A DNA stretch of 64,000 nt from an uncultured Pseudomonadales bacterium (GCA_937921865.1 CAKZWF010000056.1:1-64000), one strand, 5' to 3'; shown: positions 17,212 through 27,761, counted from the first letter of the stretch. Numbers and translations are program-made. Notes: generated by a model not told the origin, from the sequence alone.

Positions 17212-18620
17212 CCAGACCCCGTCAGCATTTGTGAGATGGCATTGACGTTACCGGCACCCTGAACGATAACCACATCGTCAGGCTCGACAACTCCGGGCAG
17301 AATGTTCAGCGCTTCTGCCGTATCCACGGCAAACACCGGCAACAGGCCACCGCGCTGCCGCACGCCCTGACACAGGGCTTTGCCGTCGGCTCCGGCAATC
17401 GGCGCTTCCCCGGCGGCATAAACCTCCAGCAGTACCAGTAAGTCCACACGCGACAGTACCCGGACGAAATCGTCAAACAGATCCCGCGTCCGGGAGTAAC
17501 GGTGGGGCTGATAGGCCATCACCAGGCGCCTGTCCGGCCAAAGCTGTCGCGCCGTACCGATAACGGCGGCGACTTCCGTCGGATGATGACCATAATCGTC
17601 CACAAGTGTGACGGTACCGGTACCCAACTCGATACCCTCCGTAATCTGAAACCTTCTGGAGACACCAGAAAAACTTTCCAGACCTTTGATGATTGCCGCA
17701 TCGTCAATGCCTTCGTCGCTGGCAACAGCAATTGCTGCCAGCGCGTTCTGCACGTTGTGTTCGCCAGGGATTGCCAGCATGACGTTAAGCGCAGAGCCCT
17801 GCGGTCGCTGCACTCTAAACTGCCAGCGCCCGCCGACAATTTTGCAATCGACGGCGCGGAAATCTGCATCCTCAGCGAAACCGTAGGTCAACACCGGCCG
17901 TGCGAGCTCCGGAATAATACTCACGGTTTCCGCATCATCAGCACAGACCACCACCGAGCCGTAGAACGGCAGCCGATGGACAAAATCAATGAAGGTCTGT
18001 TTCAAACGACCGAAGTCGTTGCCATAGGTGCTCATGTGATCGTGGTCGATATTAGTGATCACCGCAGACATCGGCTGCAGGTACAGAAACGACGCATCAC
18101 TCTCATCAGCTTCGGCAACCAGATACCTGCTGCCGCCGAGCTGCGCGTTGCTGCCGGTACTGTTGAGCAGACCACCAACTACGAAAGTAGGATCCAGATC
18201 TGCCGCCTGGAAGATGGCTGTGATCAGGCTGGTTGTAGTAGTTTTGCCGTGGGTGCCTGCAACCGCGATACCATGGCGGTAGCGCATCAGCTCGCCGAGC
18301 ATTTCCGCACGGGCTACAACGGGAATACGAGCGCTGTGGGCGGCAACAAGTTCGGGATTGTCTTCGGCGATAGCACTGGAAACGACAACCACATCGGTGG
18401 CCAGAAGATGCGCAGCATCATGGCCAAGACTGATTTCGGCGCCGAGGCCTGCCAACCGAGCGGTTGTTTCCGATGCCCTCAGATCGGAACCACTCACCTG
18501 ATAACCTTGATTGAGTAACACCTCGGCAATACCGCACATGCCGGCGCCGCCAATCCCAATGAAATGTATTCTTCGAACCCGGCCCATTTCCGGAACCTGA
18601 TAGGCGTTCACTTCAGCCAT
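17208..18620 (-). CDS. murC: UDP-N-acetylmuramate-L-alanine ligase MurC
   Basis: MurC adds L-Ala to UDP-MurNAc. Visible are the N-terminal Rossmann motif [17 protein letters not shown], the ATP loop [10 protein letters not shown] (about residue 115) and the Mur-ligase C-terminal block [11 protein letters not shown]. Start ATG 18620 overlaps the ftsW stop by 8 nt and gives 470 residues. In most relatives murG lies between ftsW and murC; here there is no room for it. Confidence 0.97.
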   Translation of the reverse strand: MAEVNAYQVPEMGRVRRIHFIGIGGAGMCGIAEVLLNQGYQVSGSDLRASETTARLAGLGAEISLGHDAAHLLATDVVVVSSAIAEDNPELVAAHSARIPVVARAEMLGELMRYRHGIAVAGTHGKTTTTSLITAIFQAADLDPTFVVGGLLNSTGSNAQLGGSRYLVAEADESDASFLYLQPMSAVITNIDHDHMSTYGNDFGRLKQTFIDFVHRLPFYGSVVVCADDAETVSIIPELARPVLTYGFAEDADFRAVDCKIVGGRWQFRVQRPQGSALNVMLAIPGEHNVQNALAAIAVASDEGIDDAAIIKGLESFSGVSRRFQITEGIELGTGTVTLVDDYGHHPTEVAAVIGTARQLWPDRRLVMAYQPHRYSRTRDLFDDFVRVLSRVDLLVLLEVYAAGEAPIAGADGKALCQGVRQRGGLLPVFAVDTAEALNILPGVVEPDDVVIVQGAGNVNAISQMLTGSG

Positions 18621-19689
18621 CCGATGTCTCCATCTCCGCACGGAAAGCCATGCCCAGCAAAACGCAACAGATAATCAGGCTGTTACCCCCGTAGCTGACG
18701 AACGGCAGGGTAAGGCCTTTGGTTGGCAGAACGCCGATGTTCACCCCAACATTGATCAGAGCCTGGATACCGATCAACAGGGTGATCCCATAAACCAGAT
18801 AACCGGCAAACAGATCTCCGACATCGAATGCCTGGCGGGCAATTTGCAGCAGTCGCATCACCAGCACGGCAAACAGACCAATCAGACACAGCGCACCCAC
18901 CGCACCCAGCTCTTCGGCAAACACCGCAAAAATGAAATCTGTGTGCGCTTCAGGCAGGTACCAGACCTTCTGCACGCTTTCGCCGAGTCCGAGGCCAAAA
19001 AACTCACCGCGGCCAAAACCAATCAGTGCCTGCGCAAGCTGGTAGCCACTGTTTCCTACGTCTGCCCAGGGATCGAGAAATCCCACCAGCCGAGCGAGTC
19101 GATAGGGTTCCACAACTGCGAGAATGCTCAGCAGAGCGACCCCTATCATCACCACCAGCAGAAAGTGGCGTAGTTTCACGCCTGCCAGAAACAGCATGGC
19201 GCTGACGGTTATGGCAAGGAGCACTACGGTGCCAAAATCAGGTTCGAACAGCAGCAGCACTGCAACCAGCGCAAAGGTGCCGAGCAGTCGCAGCATGATC
19301 ATCGGGTCATCGGCCACCTGACCATGAAAGCGCGACAAAAACCCCGCGAAGTACAGCAGCATCAGCGGCTTCGCAATTTCACCCGCCTGCACCGAGAAGC
19401 CGCCCACGGCAATCCAACGCTGCGCACCAAGTCGGGTATCACCGACCACCAGCACCGCTGCACAGAAGCCAACGGCCAACAGCAGGGCCAGGCGGCTGAA
19501 CTGCTGCCATATATTAAGCGGCATCATCAGAGCTATCAGAAATCCGGACAGCGCCAGCACGAGAAAAAGCAGATGTTTGTAGAGAAAACTCTCACCTTTG
19601 ACGATCGATGCAGAGACGACCATGACCGTACCGGCGGCCAGAATCAGCAACCAGGACATCAGCAGCAGGGTGTCCAGGCGGTAGCTCAC
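18613..19689 (-). CDS. ftsW: Septal peptidoglycan glycosyltransferase FtsW (SEDS)
   Basis: FtsW is the polytopic SEDS polymerase that works with FtsI at the septum. About ten hydrophobic segments are visible, with conserved blocks [31 protein letters not shown] and [17 protein letters not shown]. At 358 residues it lacks the longer cytoplasmic N-terminus of E. coli FtsW (414) and starts directly before the first membrane helix. It overlaps murD by 4 nt and murC by 8 nt. Confidence 0.96.
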   Translation of the reverse strand: MSYRLDTLLLMSWLLILAAGTVMVVSASIVKGESFLYKHLLFLVLALSGFLIALMMPLNIWQQFSRLALLLAVGFCAAVLVVGDTRLGAQRWIAVGGFSVQAGEIAKPLMLLYFAGFLSRFHGQVADDPMIMLRLLGTFALVAVLLLFEPDFGTVVLLAITVSAMLFLAGVKLRHFLLVVMIGVALLSILAVVEPYRLARLVGFLDPWADVGNSGYQLAQALIGFGRGEFFGLGLGESVQKVWYLPEAHTDFIFAVFAEELGAVGALCLIGLFAVLVMRLLQIARQAFDVGDLFAGYLVYGITLLIGIQALINVGVNIGVLPTKGLTLPFVSYGGNSLIICCVLLGMAFRAEMETSDG

Positions 19690-21011
19690 TGTGTCACCTC
19701 CTGGACCTGTCGAGCAAAATCATCTCCCCGGGCAGAGAAATTCGCGTACATATCCAGACTGGCGCAGGCAGGAGACAACAGCACAGTGTCGCCACTCCTG
19801 GCCTGTTGATGAGCATGTTTAACTGCAGCAGCCATGTCCGGCACCCTGGCAACCGGCACAACGTCGCGCATCGCGCCGATAAGACGATCGGCGTCTTTAC
19901 CGAACACAATCAGTTCTTTGACATAGGCAGCCACAGATTCGCGCAGCGGCTCGAAATCGGCTCCTTTGCCATCGCCACCAGCAATCAGCAACAGCCTGGG
20001 ATCATCTGCATCACCAAAACCACTCAGCGCTGCCAGGGTAGCGCCAACATTGGTAGCTTTGGAGTCATTGATATACTCGACACCGCCTGCCAACAGAACT
20101 CTTTCAGCCCGATGCGGTAAGCCGTGATAGGTTGTGAGACCGGGCGACAGCTGTTCCAGTGCCACACCTCGGGTCAATGCCAGCGCGCAGGCTGCCAGCG
20201 CATTCTGCTCGTTGTGGCGACCAGCAATCTTCAGCGCCTTAGCCGCACAGAACGCATTGGTTCCCTGTGCCAGCAGACGTTCACCGTCGCGTTCGACAAT
20301 ACCCAGATGCCCTTCTACAGCCTGGTCCGGACCAAAAGTGATCAATTCCTCAACCGGATAAGCCGGCATCGTCGATGCATCCTGACGATTGGCAATCGCC
20401 ACCGCACAGTCTTTGTAAATCCACTGTTTGCTGGCCAGGTAGGTCGCCATGTCACCGTGACGATCGAGGTGATCTTCACTGACATTGAGAATGGTTGCAG
20501 CGGCAAAATGGTGACAACGCAGTCGCTCGAGCTGAAAGCTGGACAGTTCCAGGACATACCCATCAGCCTCGTCATCGAGCAGATCAAGTGCAGCCGCCCC
20601 GAGGTTACCGCCTGTGGGAACTTTCAACCCACAGGTGTTCAACAGGTGCCCGGTCAGATCGGTGACGGTGCTCTTTCCGTTGGTGCCGGTAATCGCGATG
20701 ACCGGAGCCCGTGCAGCTGCACAGAACAGGTCTATGTCGCTGTCGAACGGAATTTCACCGCGTGCAGCTTCCAGCAGACAGCTGTCCAGAGCCACGCCGG
20801 GACTGATTATGGCCCTGTCAAAGTCTTTGGGATCAAAACTGGTTGCTGCCAGGCGGGTCTCCACATCCGGGTACTCCTGCTGCAGCCGACCCAACAGCGG
20901 CGGTGCCTTACGGGTGTCCACTACAACCAGTCGTTCACGGCCATGCAGATACCGCACTGTCGAATAACCGGTGATGCCAAGCCCGATGATTGCGGTTCTA
21001 CCCATCGTCAT
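19686..21011 (-). CDS. murD: UDP-N-acetylmuramoyl-L-alanine-D-glutamate ligase MurD
   Basis: MurD adds D-Glu to UDP-MurNAc-L-Ala. Motifs seen are [13 protein letters not shown] at the N-terminus, the P-loop [12 protein letters not shown] (about residue 110) and [11 protein letters not shown] in the C-terminal domain. Start ATG 21011 overlaps the mraY stop as ATGA and gives 441 residues (E. coli 438). Confidence 0.97.
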   Translation of the reverse strand: MTMGRTAIIGLGITGYSTVRYLHGRERLVVVDTRKAPPLLGRLQQEYPDVETRLAATSFDPKDFDRAIISPGVALDSCLLEAARGEIPFDSDIDLFCAAARAPVIAITGTNGKSTVTDLTGHLLNTCGLKVPTGGNLGAAALDLLDDEADGYVLELSSFQLERLRCHHFAAATILNVSEDHLDRHGDMATYLASKQWIYKDCAVAIANRQDASTMPAYPVEELITFGPDQAVEGHLGIVERDGERLLAQGTNAFCAAKALKIAGRHNEQNALAACALALTRGVALEQLSPGLTTYHGLPHRAERVLLAGGVEYINDSKATNVGATLAALSGFGDADDPRLLLIAGGDGKGADFEPLRESVAAYVKELIVFGKDADRLIGAMRDVVPVARVPDMAAAVKHAHQQARSGDTVLLSPACASLDMYANFSARGDDFARQVQEVTQ

Positions 21012-22090
21012 CTCAGCTTCAGCGTTGATAAGCCAATTAATACCAGCACCACGGTGATGATCCAGAACCGCACGATGACTCTCGGTTCCGGCCACCCTTT
21101 CAGCTCAAAGTGGTGGTGTATTGGCGCCATTCGAAAAATGCGCTTGCCGGTCAGCCGGTAGGAAGCGACCTGAAGAATCACAGACACCGTTTCCAGCACA
21201 AAAACCCCACCCATAATGAACAGGACAATTTCATGCCGAACAATGACAGCCACAACACCGAGAGCGGCACCCAACGCCAGAGCGCCAACATCGCCCATGA
21301 ACACCTGAGCCGGATAGGTGTTGAACCACAGGAATCCCAATCCGGCGCCAATCAGCGCACCACAGAACACGGATAACTCCCCCGCATCTGCTATGTAGGG
21401 TATCTGCAGATACTCGGCAAATTCGACGTGACCAGCCACGTAGGCAATCAAGCCGAGCGCAGCGCCGACCATCACAGTCGGCAGAATCGCCAGGCCATCG
21501 AGTCCATCAGTCAGATTTACAGCATTGCTGGTGCCGACAATGACAAAGTAGGCCACCACAACGTAGCCAACCCCGAGCGGAATCGCGACATCCTTGAAGA
21601 ATGGCACGATCAGTTCGGTCTGCGCCGGCACATTTGCCGTAACGTAAAGAAAAATGGCCGCGCTGAGGCCAGTAATCGACTGCAACAGATACTTCCATCG
21701 TGCTATCAGCCCACGACTGTTGCCTCGAGAGAGCTTCAGATAGTCGTCAATCCAGCCGATCACACCAAACGCCATGGTCACGGTTAATACCGTCCAGACA
21801 TAGCGGTTGTTGAGATCTCCCCACAACAGTGTAGTAATGAAAATCACGATCAAAATTAAAGCACCGCCCATTGTGGGGGTACCCGCTTTGCTGAAATGAC
21901 TTTCAGGTCCGTCTTCCCGCACAGTCTGGCCAATCTGATGGCGGCTCAACCGCTCAATGACTACCGGGCCGATGAGCAAAGACATCACCAGTGCGGTGAT
22001 TGCACTGACCATGGTGCGGAAGGTGAGATACTGGAATACTGAGAACCCTGAAACGTATTCGGAGAGAAAGTCAGTTAGCCACAACAGCAT
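21008..22090 (-). CDS. mraY: Phospho-MurNAc-pentapeptide translocase MraY
   Basis: MraY makes lipid I by transferring phospho-MurNAc-pentapeptide to undecaprenyl phosphate in the inner membrane. At 360 residues it matches E. coli exactly, with about ten membrane helices. Catalytic motifs include [19 protein letters not shown] and the [11 protein letters not shown] loop. It begins 2 nt after the murE stop, leaving no space for murF, which normally sits between the two. Confidence 0.97.
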   Translation of the reverse strand: MLLWLTDFLSEYVSGFSVFQYLTFRTMVSAITALVMSLLIGPVVIERLSRHQIGQTVREDGPESHFSKAGTPTMGGALILIVIFITTLLWGDLNNRYVWTVLTVTMAFGVIGWIDDYLKLSRGNSRGLIARWKYLLQSITGLSAAIFLYVTANVPAQTELIVPFFKDVAIPLGVGYVVVAYFVIVGTSNAVNLTDGLDGLAILPTVMVGAALGLIAYVAGHVEFAEYLQIPYIADAGELSVFCGALIGAGLGFLWFNTYPAQVFMGDVGALALGAALGVVAVIVRHEIVLFIMGGVFVLETVSVILQVASYRLTGKRIFRMAPIHHHFELKGWPEPRVIVRFWIITVVLVLIGLSTLKLR

Positions 22091-22092
22091 GT

Positions 22093-23544
22093 CTAGCCTG
22101 CCTCCTCAGAACAACGGTCCAATCCAGCCGAAGCACTCAGCAGTTCCCCGGCAAGCTGCCGGTCACTGAACGGCAACCGCCGACCCGCGATTTCCTGATA
22201 GTCCTCGTGGCCCTTACCGGCAATCAGCAGTAGATCGTCAGGCCGCGCTTCGGCGAAAGCTTCGGTAATCGCTGCGCGGCGATCACTGCGCTGCCGCACG
22301 TCACCGCGCCCGCTCAGCCCCACAGCCATGTCCTCGATAATCGCCACGGGGTCTTCACTGCGCGGGTTGTCACTGGTCAGCCAGACAATGTCGGCACCTT
22401 GCTCCGCGGCTGTCGCCATCAGCGGACGCTTGCCGGGATCCCGATCACCACCACAGCCAATGACACAGATCAGCCGACCTTCGACATGCGGGCGCAAGGT
22501 CGCCAGAACCTTCTCAAGCGCGTCGGGAGTGTGAGCATAGTCAACAACCACACCCGGTCTACCAGGGAAAAATTCTACGCGTCCCGGAACTGGCTCAATG
22601 GTCTGCGCGAGTTCTACTACCGATTGGAGCGACGCACCGGCAAGACACAGAACCCCCAGCACGGCTGACAGATTGGCAACCGCAAACTCACCCACCAGGG
22701 GCAGAGTGAAGTCGCTGGATCCCCAGGGAGTATGCCAGACACCGGAAACACCCTGATCATGAAAGCGCAGGCTCTCCCAGCGGATATCACCATCCCGGCC
22801 GTAGCTGACGACTTCACTCGCCGAGGTAGTTTTTATCAGGTTAACGCCAAACGCATCATCGGCATTGATTACTGCAGCTGAAGCAAGTTGGAACAGCCTG
22901 GCTTTCGCCGCACCATACGCTGCGAAACTGTCGTGGTAGTCAAGGTGATCGCGTGACAGATTAGTGAACACTGCAACATCGAAACGAATGGCTGCTACCC
23001 GATCCTGATCCAGGGCGTGTGAGCTGACTTCCATAGCCACCCACTGCGCACCCTGCACTCCCAGCTCGGCAAGACGCTTCTGAGTGTTGATCGCACTGTC
23101 AGTAGTTAATTGAGCCGGGTTCAGACGATCGGGGAAGCCCCAACCTATGGTGCCCAGATAGCCACTGCGATAGCCGAGCCCGCTGGCAAGTTCCGCCAGA
23201 TAGTATGCGACTGACGTCTTGCCGTTGGTACCGGTTACGCCAATGCAGTGCAGGTGACTGCTGGGGTGATTAAGAGCGCGGCCGGCTAGCTCGCTGCGTC
23301 GTCGCTTGAGCTCCGGGACGACTACGACTGGCACAGACAATCCAGACAGATGTCTTTCGGCCAGGACCACCACAGCCCCCTGCGCTACTGCCGCCGCGGC
23401 ATGTTCGTGGCCATCGCTGAGATCCCCGCGCACGGCGACAAACGCATCACCCACCTTGATCACTCGAGAATCATCGGAGAGCCCCGCTACCGAAAGCTCG
23501 GGGAGCTGATCCAGGTCCGGCAACATGTCTGACAACGCCAACAT
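22093..23544 (-). CDS. murE: UDP-MurNAc-tripeptide ligase MurE (meso-DAP type)
   Basis: MurE adds the third stem-peptide residue. The P-loop [11 protein letters not shown] (about residue 110) and substrate motif DNPRSEDP are visible; DNPR in this position selects meso-diaminopimelate over lysine. Length is 483 residues (E. coli 495), so it is a single MurE and not a MurE-MurF fusion. Its ATG shares one base with the ftsI stop. Confidence 0.97.
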   Translation of the reverse strand: MLALSDMLPDLDQLPELSVAGLSDDSRVIKVGDAFVAVRGDLSDGHEHAAAAVAQGAVVVLAERHLSGLSVPVVVVPELKRRRSELAGRALNHPSSHLHCIGVTGTNGKTSVAYYLAELASGLGYRSGYLGTIGWGFPDRLNPAQLTTDSAINTQKRLAELGVQGAQWVAMEVSSHALDQDRVAAIRFDVAVFTNLSRDHLDYHDSFAAYGAAKARLFQLASAAVINADDAFGVNLIKTTSASEVVSYGRDGDIRWESLRFHDQGVSGVWHTPWGSSDFTLPLVGEFAVANLSAVLGVLCLAGASLQSVVELAQTIEPVPGRVEFFPGRPGVVVDYAHTPDALEKVLATLRPHVEGRLICVIGCGGDRDPGKRPLMATAAEQGADIVWLTSDNPRSEDPVAIIEDMAVGLSGRGDVRQRSDRRAAITEAFAEARPDDLLLIAGKGHEDYQEIAGRRLPFSDRQLAGELLSASAGLDRCSEEAG

Positions 23545-25199
23545 CAGTCTGCTGAGACCTCATCCGGGCTGACGCCAAGCAGGCGCAGCGCACGCGCCAT
23601 CACACGCGCATAAACGGGCGCTGCAACCTCACCACCACTCTTGTTGGTGCCTTTAGGTTCATTGATCATGACTACGGTCACCAGACGCGGGAGAGTCGCC
23701 GGTGCAATTCCCGCAAACCAGGCCGCATGTCGTTCATCGTCATAACCCTGGGCGCCGACTTTGCGGGCAGTACCCGTTTTACCGGCAATATTGAATCCTT
23801 CCACATGGGCCTTGTGTGCCGTACCAGCACGTTCTGTGACGCCTTCCATCATCCGCAGTACTTCACCGACGTGCGCTTGCGCAAACACCCGTTCGCCGGC
23901 TGGTGGCTCGGTCTGCCGAACAATCGACAGCGGCAGCCGAACCCCGCCCGTTGCCAGCGTAAGGTAAGCCTGGGCCAGCTGCAGCGGCGTCACCGCCAGA
24001 CCATAGCCGTAACTTAAGACCGCGCGCACAACCGGATAACGCAGACCCAGGTCGGACATGGACCCCGCTACCTCACCCGGCATCCCGGTACCCGCGTACT
24101 CGTTGATTCCGGCTCGAACCAGCGCGTCATAAACGGCCCGCTCTTCCAACTCCAACGCAACCTTGGCGATGGCGACCTGGCTGGATTTCTGCAGCGCCGT
24201 TTCCAACGTGATCGAGCCCCGATCGACAGGATCAGCGATCAGCTTGTTACCGACGCGAAAGTGACCGGGAGAAGTATCAATAACCGTATCGGCACTAAAC
24301 CGGCCAGTCTCCAGGGCCGCCAGCACGGTGAACGGTTTGATCGTCGAACCCGGTTCATAAGCATCAGTGATGGCCCGGTTACGCATGCCATCGGCGGGGC
24401 GATCTGCCCGATCGTTCGGGTTGTAAGAGGGTTGATTCACCAGCGCCAGAATTTCACCGGTGGCCACATCCAGCATCACCACCGACCCGGAAGTGGCCTT
24501 GTGACTTTCCACAGCAGCTTTCAGCTCACGGTAAGCAAGAAACTGCAGCCGAAGATCGATCGCCAGCGTCAGATCTTCACCATACCGCGGTGGCTTACCG
24601 AACTGGAGATTCTTGATGGTCTGTCGATGCAGATCCAGCAGGACTTCTTTTTCGCCGGGCACACCCTGAAGTCGCTGATCAAAGGATAACTCAATGCCTT
24701 CCAGACCATGATCGTCAATGCCGGTCAGACCGACCACGTGGGCGACAGTTTCTCCGGCCGGATAGTAACGATGGTATTCCCGATCAAAGTAAACACCCTG
24801 AAGCCCAAGCGCTTTGACCTGCTGAACTTCGCTCCAGGACACCCGTCGCTTGAGATAAAGGAACTCACGCTCGCTGTTCCGGATGAGCTGTTGCATCAAC
24901 CGGTCGGTGTTGAGATCCAGCAGATCCGCCAGCGCAGCCAGCTCCTCCGCGGATAATGTCTTCTTGCTTGGATCGGTCCACATCGCTGCGGCCGGCGTGC
25001 TCAGCGCCAGAGGCTCACCATAACGGTCGTAGACCACGCCTCGATATGCGGGAATGGACACGGTGCGCACCGACCGGTTGTCGCCCTGGCCGATCAGAAA
25101 ATCGCCTTCGGCTACAGTCAGGTAGACGATCCTGACAGCCATACCCAGACACGCGACCAGAAACACTACCATCAGCGTGTAGTGACGCCAGGCAGTCAC
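23544..25199 (-). CDS. ftsI: Septal transpeptidase FtsI (PBP3)
   Basis: This class B penicillin-binding protein crosslinks septal peptidoglycan with FtsW. An N-terminal membrane helix (about residues 7-28), a pedestal domain with RGVVYDRYGEPLA, the catalytic STIK in YEPGSTIKPF, and KTG in AGKTGTAR are present. The SxN motif reads SSQ (in QKSSQVAIAK) where E. coli has SSN, an unusual change at a conserved active-site position. Length is 551 residues (E. coli 588); no C-terminal processed tail is apparent. Confidence 0.96.
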   Translation of the reverse strand: MTAWRHYTLMVVFLVACLGMAVRIVYLTVAEGDFLIGQGDNRSVRTVSIPAYRGVVYDRYGEPLALSTPAAAMWTDPSKKTLSAEELAALADLLDLNTDRLMQQLIRNSEREFLYLKRRVSWSEVQQVKALGLQGVYFDREYHRYYPAGETVAHVVGLTGIDDHGLEGIELSFDQRLQGVPGEKEVLLDLHRQTIKNLQFGKPPRYGEDLTLAIDLRLQFLAYRELKAAVESHKATSGSVVMLDVATGEILALVNQPSYNPNDRADRPADGMRNRAITDAYEPGSTIKPFTVLAALETGRFSADTVIDTSPGHFRVGNKLIADPVDRGSITLETALQKSSQVAIAKVALELEERAVYDALVRAGINEYAGTGMPGEVAGSMSDLGLRYPVVRAVLSYGYGLAVTPLQLAQAYLTLATGGVRLPLSIVRQTEPPAGERVFAQAHVGEVLRMMEGVTERAGTAHKAHVEGFNIAGKTGTARKVGAQGYDDERHAAWFAGIAPATLPRLVTVVMINEPKGTNKSGGEVAAPVYARVMARALRLLGVSPDEVSAD

Positions 25200-25462
25200 G
25201 GCGTCACCTGTTTTGCGCTCGCCGGGAACTGCATGTTCAGCTCCGTCTGAGCAGCCCGTTCAACATTCTGGTATGCGGCGAGCGCGGCGCGCTCGATCAG
25301 CAGTCGGCTCTGGACGGCAAGCGCGTCGTCCTGCGCTTTCTGAGCTGTCTCAAGCTGAGCATGCAGGGTTCGTGTCTGATGTGCCGACAACGCCACCTGA
25401 ATTCCGGAGCCGACAGCGACTACAAGCATCACCAGCCAGATCAGGAAATTTGAGCCGCTCAT
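25196..25462 (-). CDS. ftsL: Cell division protein FtsL
   Basis: This small bitopic protein (88 residues) has an N-terminal membrane segment (about 5-24) and a periplasmic coiled coil (about 28-75), the usual FtsL layout. It forms a complex with FtsB and FtsQ that activates FtsWI. Sequence similarity in this family is low; the call rests mainly on topology and on its position between rsmH and ftsI, overlapping each by 4 nt. Confidence 0.9.
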   Translation of the reverse strand: MSGSNFLIWLVMLVVAVGSGIQVALSAHQTRTLHAQLETAQKAQDDALAVQSRLLIERAALAAYQNVERAAQTELNMQFPASAKQVTP

Positions 25463-26382
25463 TGGGCCCGCTCCAGGATCCGTAGAGTGGCGCTGCGCGC
25501 CCGCGGGTTATCAGCGAGCTCCCGGGGACCGGCTCGTAAAGGGCCTCCCACCAGGCGTCCACGAGGCTGCTGCTGATCACCGCGCACCGGCAGACGGCGT
25601 GGCAACTGCGGTGGAGATGACAGCTCACGAAAAGCCCGCTTGACCAGACGATCTTCGAGCGAATGAAAGGTAATGATCGCCAGACGGCCACCCGGCCGCA
25701 ATATTTCGAAGGCCGCCCTCAGTGCGGTCGCCAACTCACCCAGTTCATCATTGACGTGCATGCGGATAGCCTGAAACGAGCGGGTTGCAGGATGTTTGCC
25801 ACGCTCGCGGCTGGCGGGCTGAGCCTGACTTACCACCTCAGCCAGGCTGCGGGTAGTGTGCAGTGGTCTGGCTGCGACAATGGCCCGGGCAATACGGCGG
25901 GCAAATCGCTCTTCGCCCAGATTGCGCAGCACATAGCTGATCTCATCAGGTTCTGCCGTGTTCAGCCAATCAGCCGCAGAGGTACCCGACGTCGGGTCCA
26001 TGCGCATATCTAAGGGACCATCAAGCTGGAAACTGAAGCCACGATCAGCTTCATCGATTTGCGGAGAAGAAACACCGATATCCAGCAATATGCCGTCAGC
26101 CTGGGTGACTTCTACCGAAGCCAGCAATTCTGTCAATTCTGAAAAAGCACCGTGACAAACCACCACACGATCGTCGGTTTCTGCCAGTGCCTGCGCAGCG
26201 GCAATGGCTGCGGGATCACGATCGATGACAATCAACCGGGCATCCGCAGCCAGACCGTGCAGCAGTGCCTGGCTATGCCCACCGCGACCGAACGTCGCGT
26301 CTATGAACGTCTTCTGTTCACCCTCCACGGCCAACAATGCTGCAACGGTTTCAGCGCAAAGCACCGGCAGATGTTGCCTCAT
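25459..26382 (-). CDS. rsmH: 16S rRNA m4C1402 methyltransferase RsmH
   Basis: RsmH N4-methylates C1402 of 16S rRNA in the decoding centre. The SAM-binding motif DATFGRGGHSQALL lies near residues 28-41, with LLDIGVSSPQIDEADRGFSF and ITFHSLEDRLVKRAF family blocks. Length is 307 residues (E. coli 313). Its partner for the ribose methyl at the same base, rsmI, lies at 27830-28693. Its ATG shares one base with the mraZ stop. Confidence 0.97.
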   Translation of the reverse strand: MRQHLPVLCAETVAALLAVEGEQKTFIDATFGRGGHSQALLHGLAADARLIVIDRDPAAIAAAQALAETDDRVVVCHGAFSELTELLASVEVTQADGILLDIGVSSPQIDEADRGFSFQLDGPLDMRMDPTSGTSAADWLNTAEPDEISYVLRNLGEERFARRIARAIVAARPLHTTRSLAEVVSQAQPASRERGKHPATRSFQAIRMHVNDELGELATALRAAFEILRPGGRLAIITFHSLEDRLVKRAFRELSSPPQLPRRLPVRGDQQQPRGRLVGGPLRAGPRELADNPRARSATLRILERAQ

Positions 26383-26837
26383 CAGACTGACAGCCCGGTA
26401 AATTCGTCACCGTCGTCAAGCAGGCCTGACTCGTCTGCAAGCCAGTTCTGCATGCGCTCCTGCCAGTGATCGGCGCTCCAGATTTCTATCTTGTTACCCT
26501 GACCAACCAGCACCAGCTTTTTTTCCAGAGCACCAAAATCGCGCAGCATTACCGGCAGCAGGATCCGGCCCTGAGCATCGAGATCCAGATCTGTGGCATG
26601 ACCAATCAACAGGCGCTGTAACAGACGAGCCCTGGCACCCACGTTGGCAAGCGATTCAAGCTTGCGCTGCACGACTTCCCACTCCGACAGCGGATACAGC
26701 AGCAGACACTGCTCACGCATGTCGATGGTGACGACCGTTTTACCATCCGCACCGAGCTGCAGGACTTCCCTGAAGCGCGCCGGCAGAGCCATGCGACCTT
26801 TGCTGTCTAACGTTGCGCTGTTGATACCGCGAAACAT
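26382..26837 (-). CDS. mraZ: Transcriptional regulator MraZ
   Basis: This AbrB/MazE-like DNA-binding protein represses its own dcw operon. Two repeats each carry the DxxGR motif: LDSKGRMALPARFR near the N-terminus and LDAQGRILLP near residue 85. Start ATG 26837 (MFRGINSATLD) matches the family; 151 residues. Its operator, three phased TGGG boxes, lies at 27052-27075. No clear Shine-Dalgarno is seen, and the predicted leader is about 240 nt. Confidence 0.96.
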   Translation of the reverse strand: MFRGINSATLDSKGRMALPARFREVLQLGADGKTVVTIDMREQCLLLYPLSEWEVVQRKLESLANVGARARLLQRLLIGHATDLDLDAQGRILLPVMLRDFGALEKKLVLVGQGNKIEIWSADHWQERMQNWLADESGLLDDGDEFTGLSV

Positions 26838-27051
26838 GGTGTCTATCAAAACCAGGCTGACCGGCACACTCCGCGGCACAGCAACCTGGTTCGCAAATCC
26901 TCTGGGATCGGATCAAACTCCGGCTCAGGCCGGACCCCTCTTGCCAGTTTCATCAGGGGTTACCAGCTGCTGACGATGACAGATGGCAAACACGACATGA
27001 CTGACCATGGATACTGAAAAGGGCGATAAATCGGCGTTCTGACCGACTTTT

Positions 27052-27075
27052 CCCACCATTTCCCACTTATCCCCA
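27052..27075 (-). promoter_or_regulatory. MraZ operator (three TGGG boxes)
   Basis: The minus strand has TGGG three times at exact 10-bp spacing (plus-strand CCCA at 27052, 27062 and 27072). This is the MraZ-binding pattern known from E. coli and Mycoplasma. It lies just downstream of the predicted transcription start of the dcw promoter, a position suited to repression. Confidence 0.88.
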
Positions 27076-27085
27076 TGAACTTGAC

Positions 27086-27113
27086 ACTATAGAGAGGGCT
27101 TTTACTCTGTCAA
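27086..27113 (-). promoter_or_regulatory. Sigma-70 promoter of the dcw cluster (Pmra)
   Basis: The minus strand carries a perfect -35 TTGACA (27113-27108), a 16-bp spacer and -10 TATAGT (27091-27086). Initiation near 27079 places the MraZ boxes immediately downstream, as in the E. coli mraZ promoter. It probably drives mraZ through ftsZ, since the genes overlap or are separated by only a few bases. Confidence 0.85.
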
Positions 27114-27287
27114 CCCAGCGGAAACGCACTAACTAGCGGAAATTTAAAGACTTTTTTGACTTCTAGGAGGTGGGGAAACAGAGAAACCACTACCAATCCG
27201 TCAGTAGGGGCGACTTTCTCGAAACTACATTAACAATAAGATCGTTTGGATCTTAAAATAATTTTTTAAAGGCCATTTACGGCTAAT

Positions 27288-27306
27288 TGGCAGACGTCGT
27301 CTGCCA
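27288..27306. promoter_or_regulatory. Perfect 19-bp palindrome between rnpB and mraZ
   Basis: TGGCAGACGTCGTCTGCCA has two perfect 8-bp arms around a 3-bp centre. It may be an operator for a dimeric regulator or a hairpin in read-through RNA from rnpB. No T tract follows immediately on either strand. Confidence 0.5.
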
Positions 27307-27365
27307 GGCTGGAATCATATGCGCCAAGGAGCACCTGGACTCACGCGCAGGTGCCTCGGGGCCGA

Positions 27366-27757
<392 letters not shown>

Positions 27758-27761
27758 ATTC

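Larger units (their letters stand above)
26838..27365. other. mraZ-rnpB intergenic region
   Basis: About 530 bp. From mraZ outward it contains a long mraZ leader with a perfect hairpin TCCGGC-CTGA-GCCGGA (26919-26934, minus strand), the MraZ boxes and dcw promoter (27052-27113), then an A/T-rich stretch with three hairpins or palindromes: TAAGATC-GTTTG-GATCTTA (27237-27255), TGGCAGAC-GTC-GTCTGCCA (27288-27306) and GCACCTG/CAGGTGC (27331-27354). I find no supported protein gene. Confidence 0.6.

Noticed and set aside
17502-18518. A 338-codon plus-strand frame
   Set aside because: It is the complement of murC, and other long plus-strand frames in the dcw cluster (for example 20124-21161) are likewise antisense to mur genes. 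High GC third positions produce such frames.
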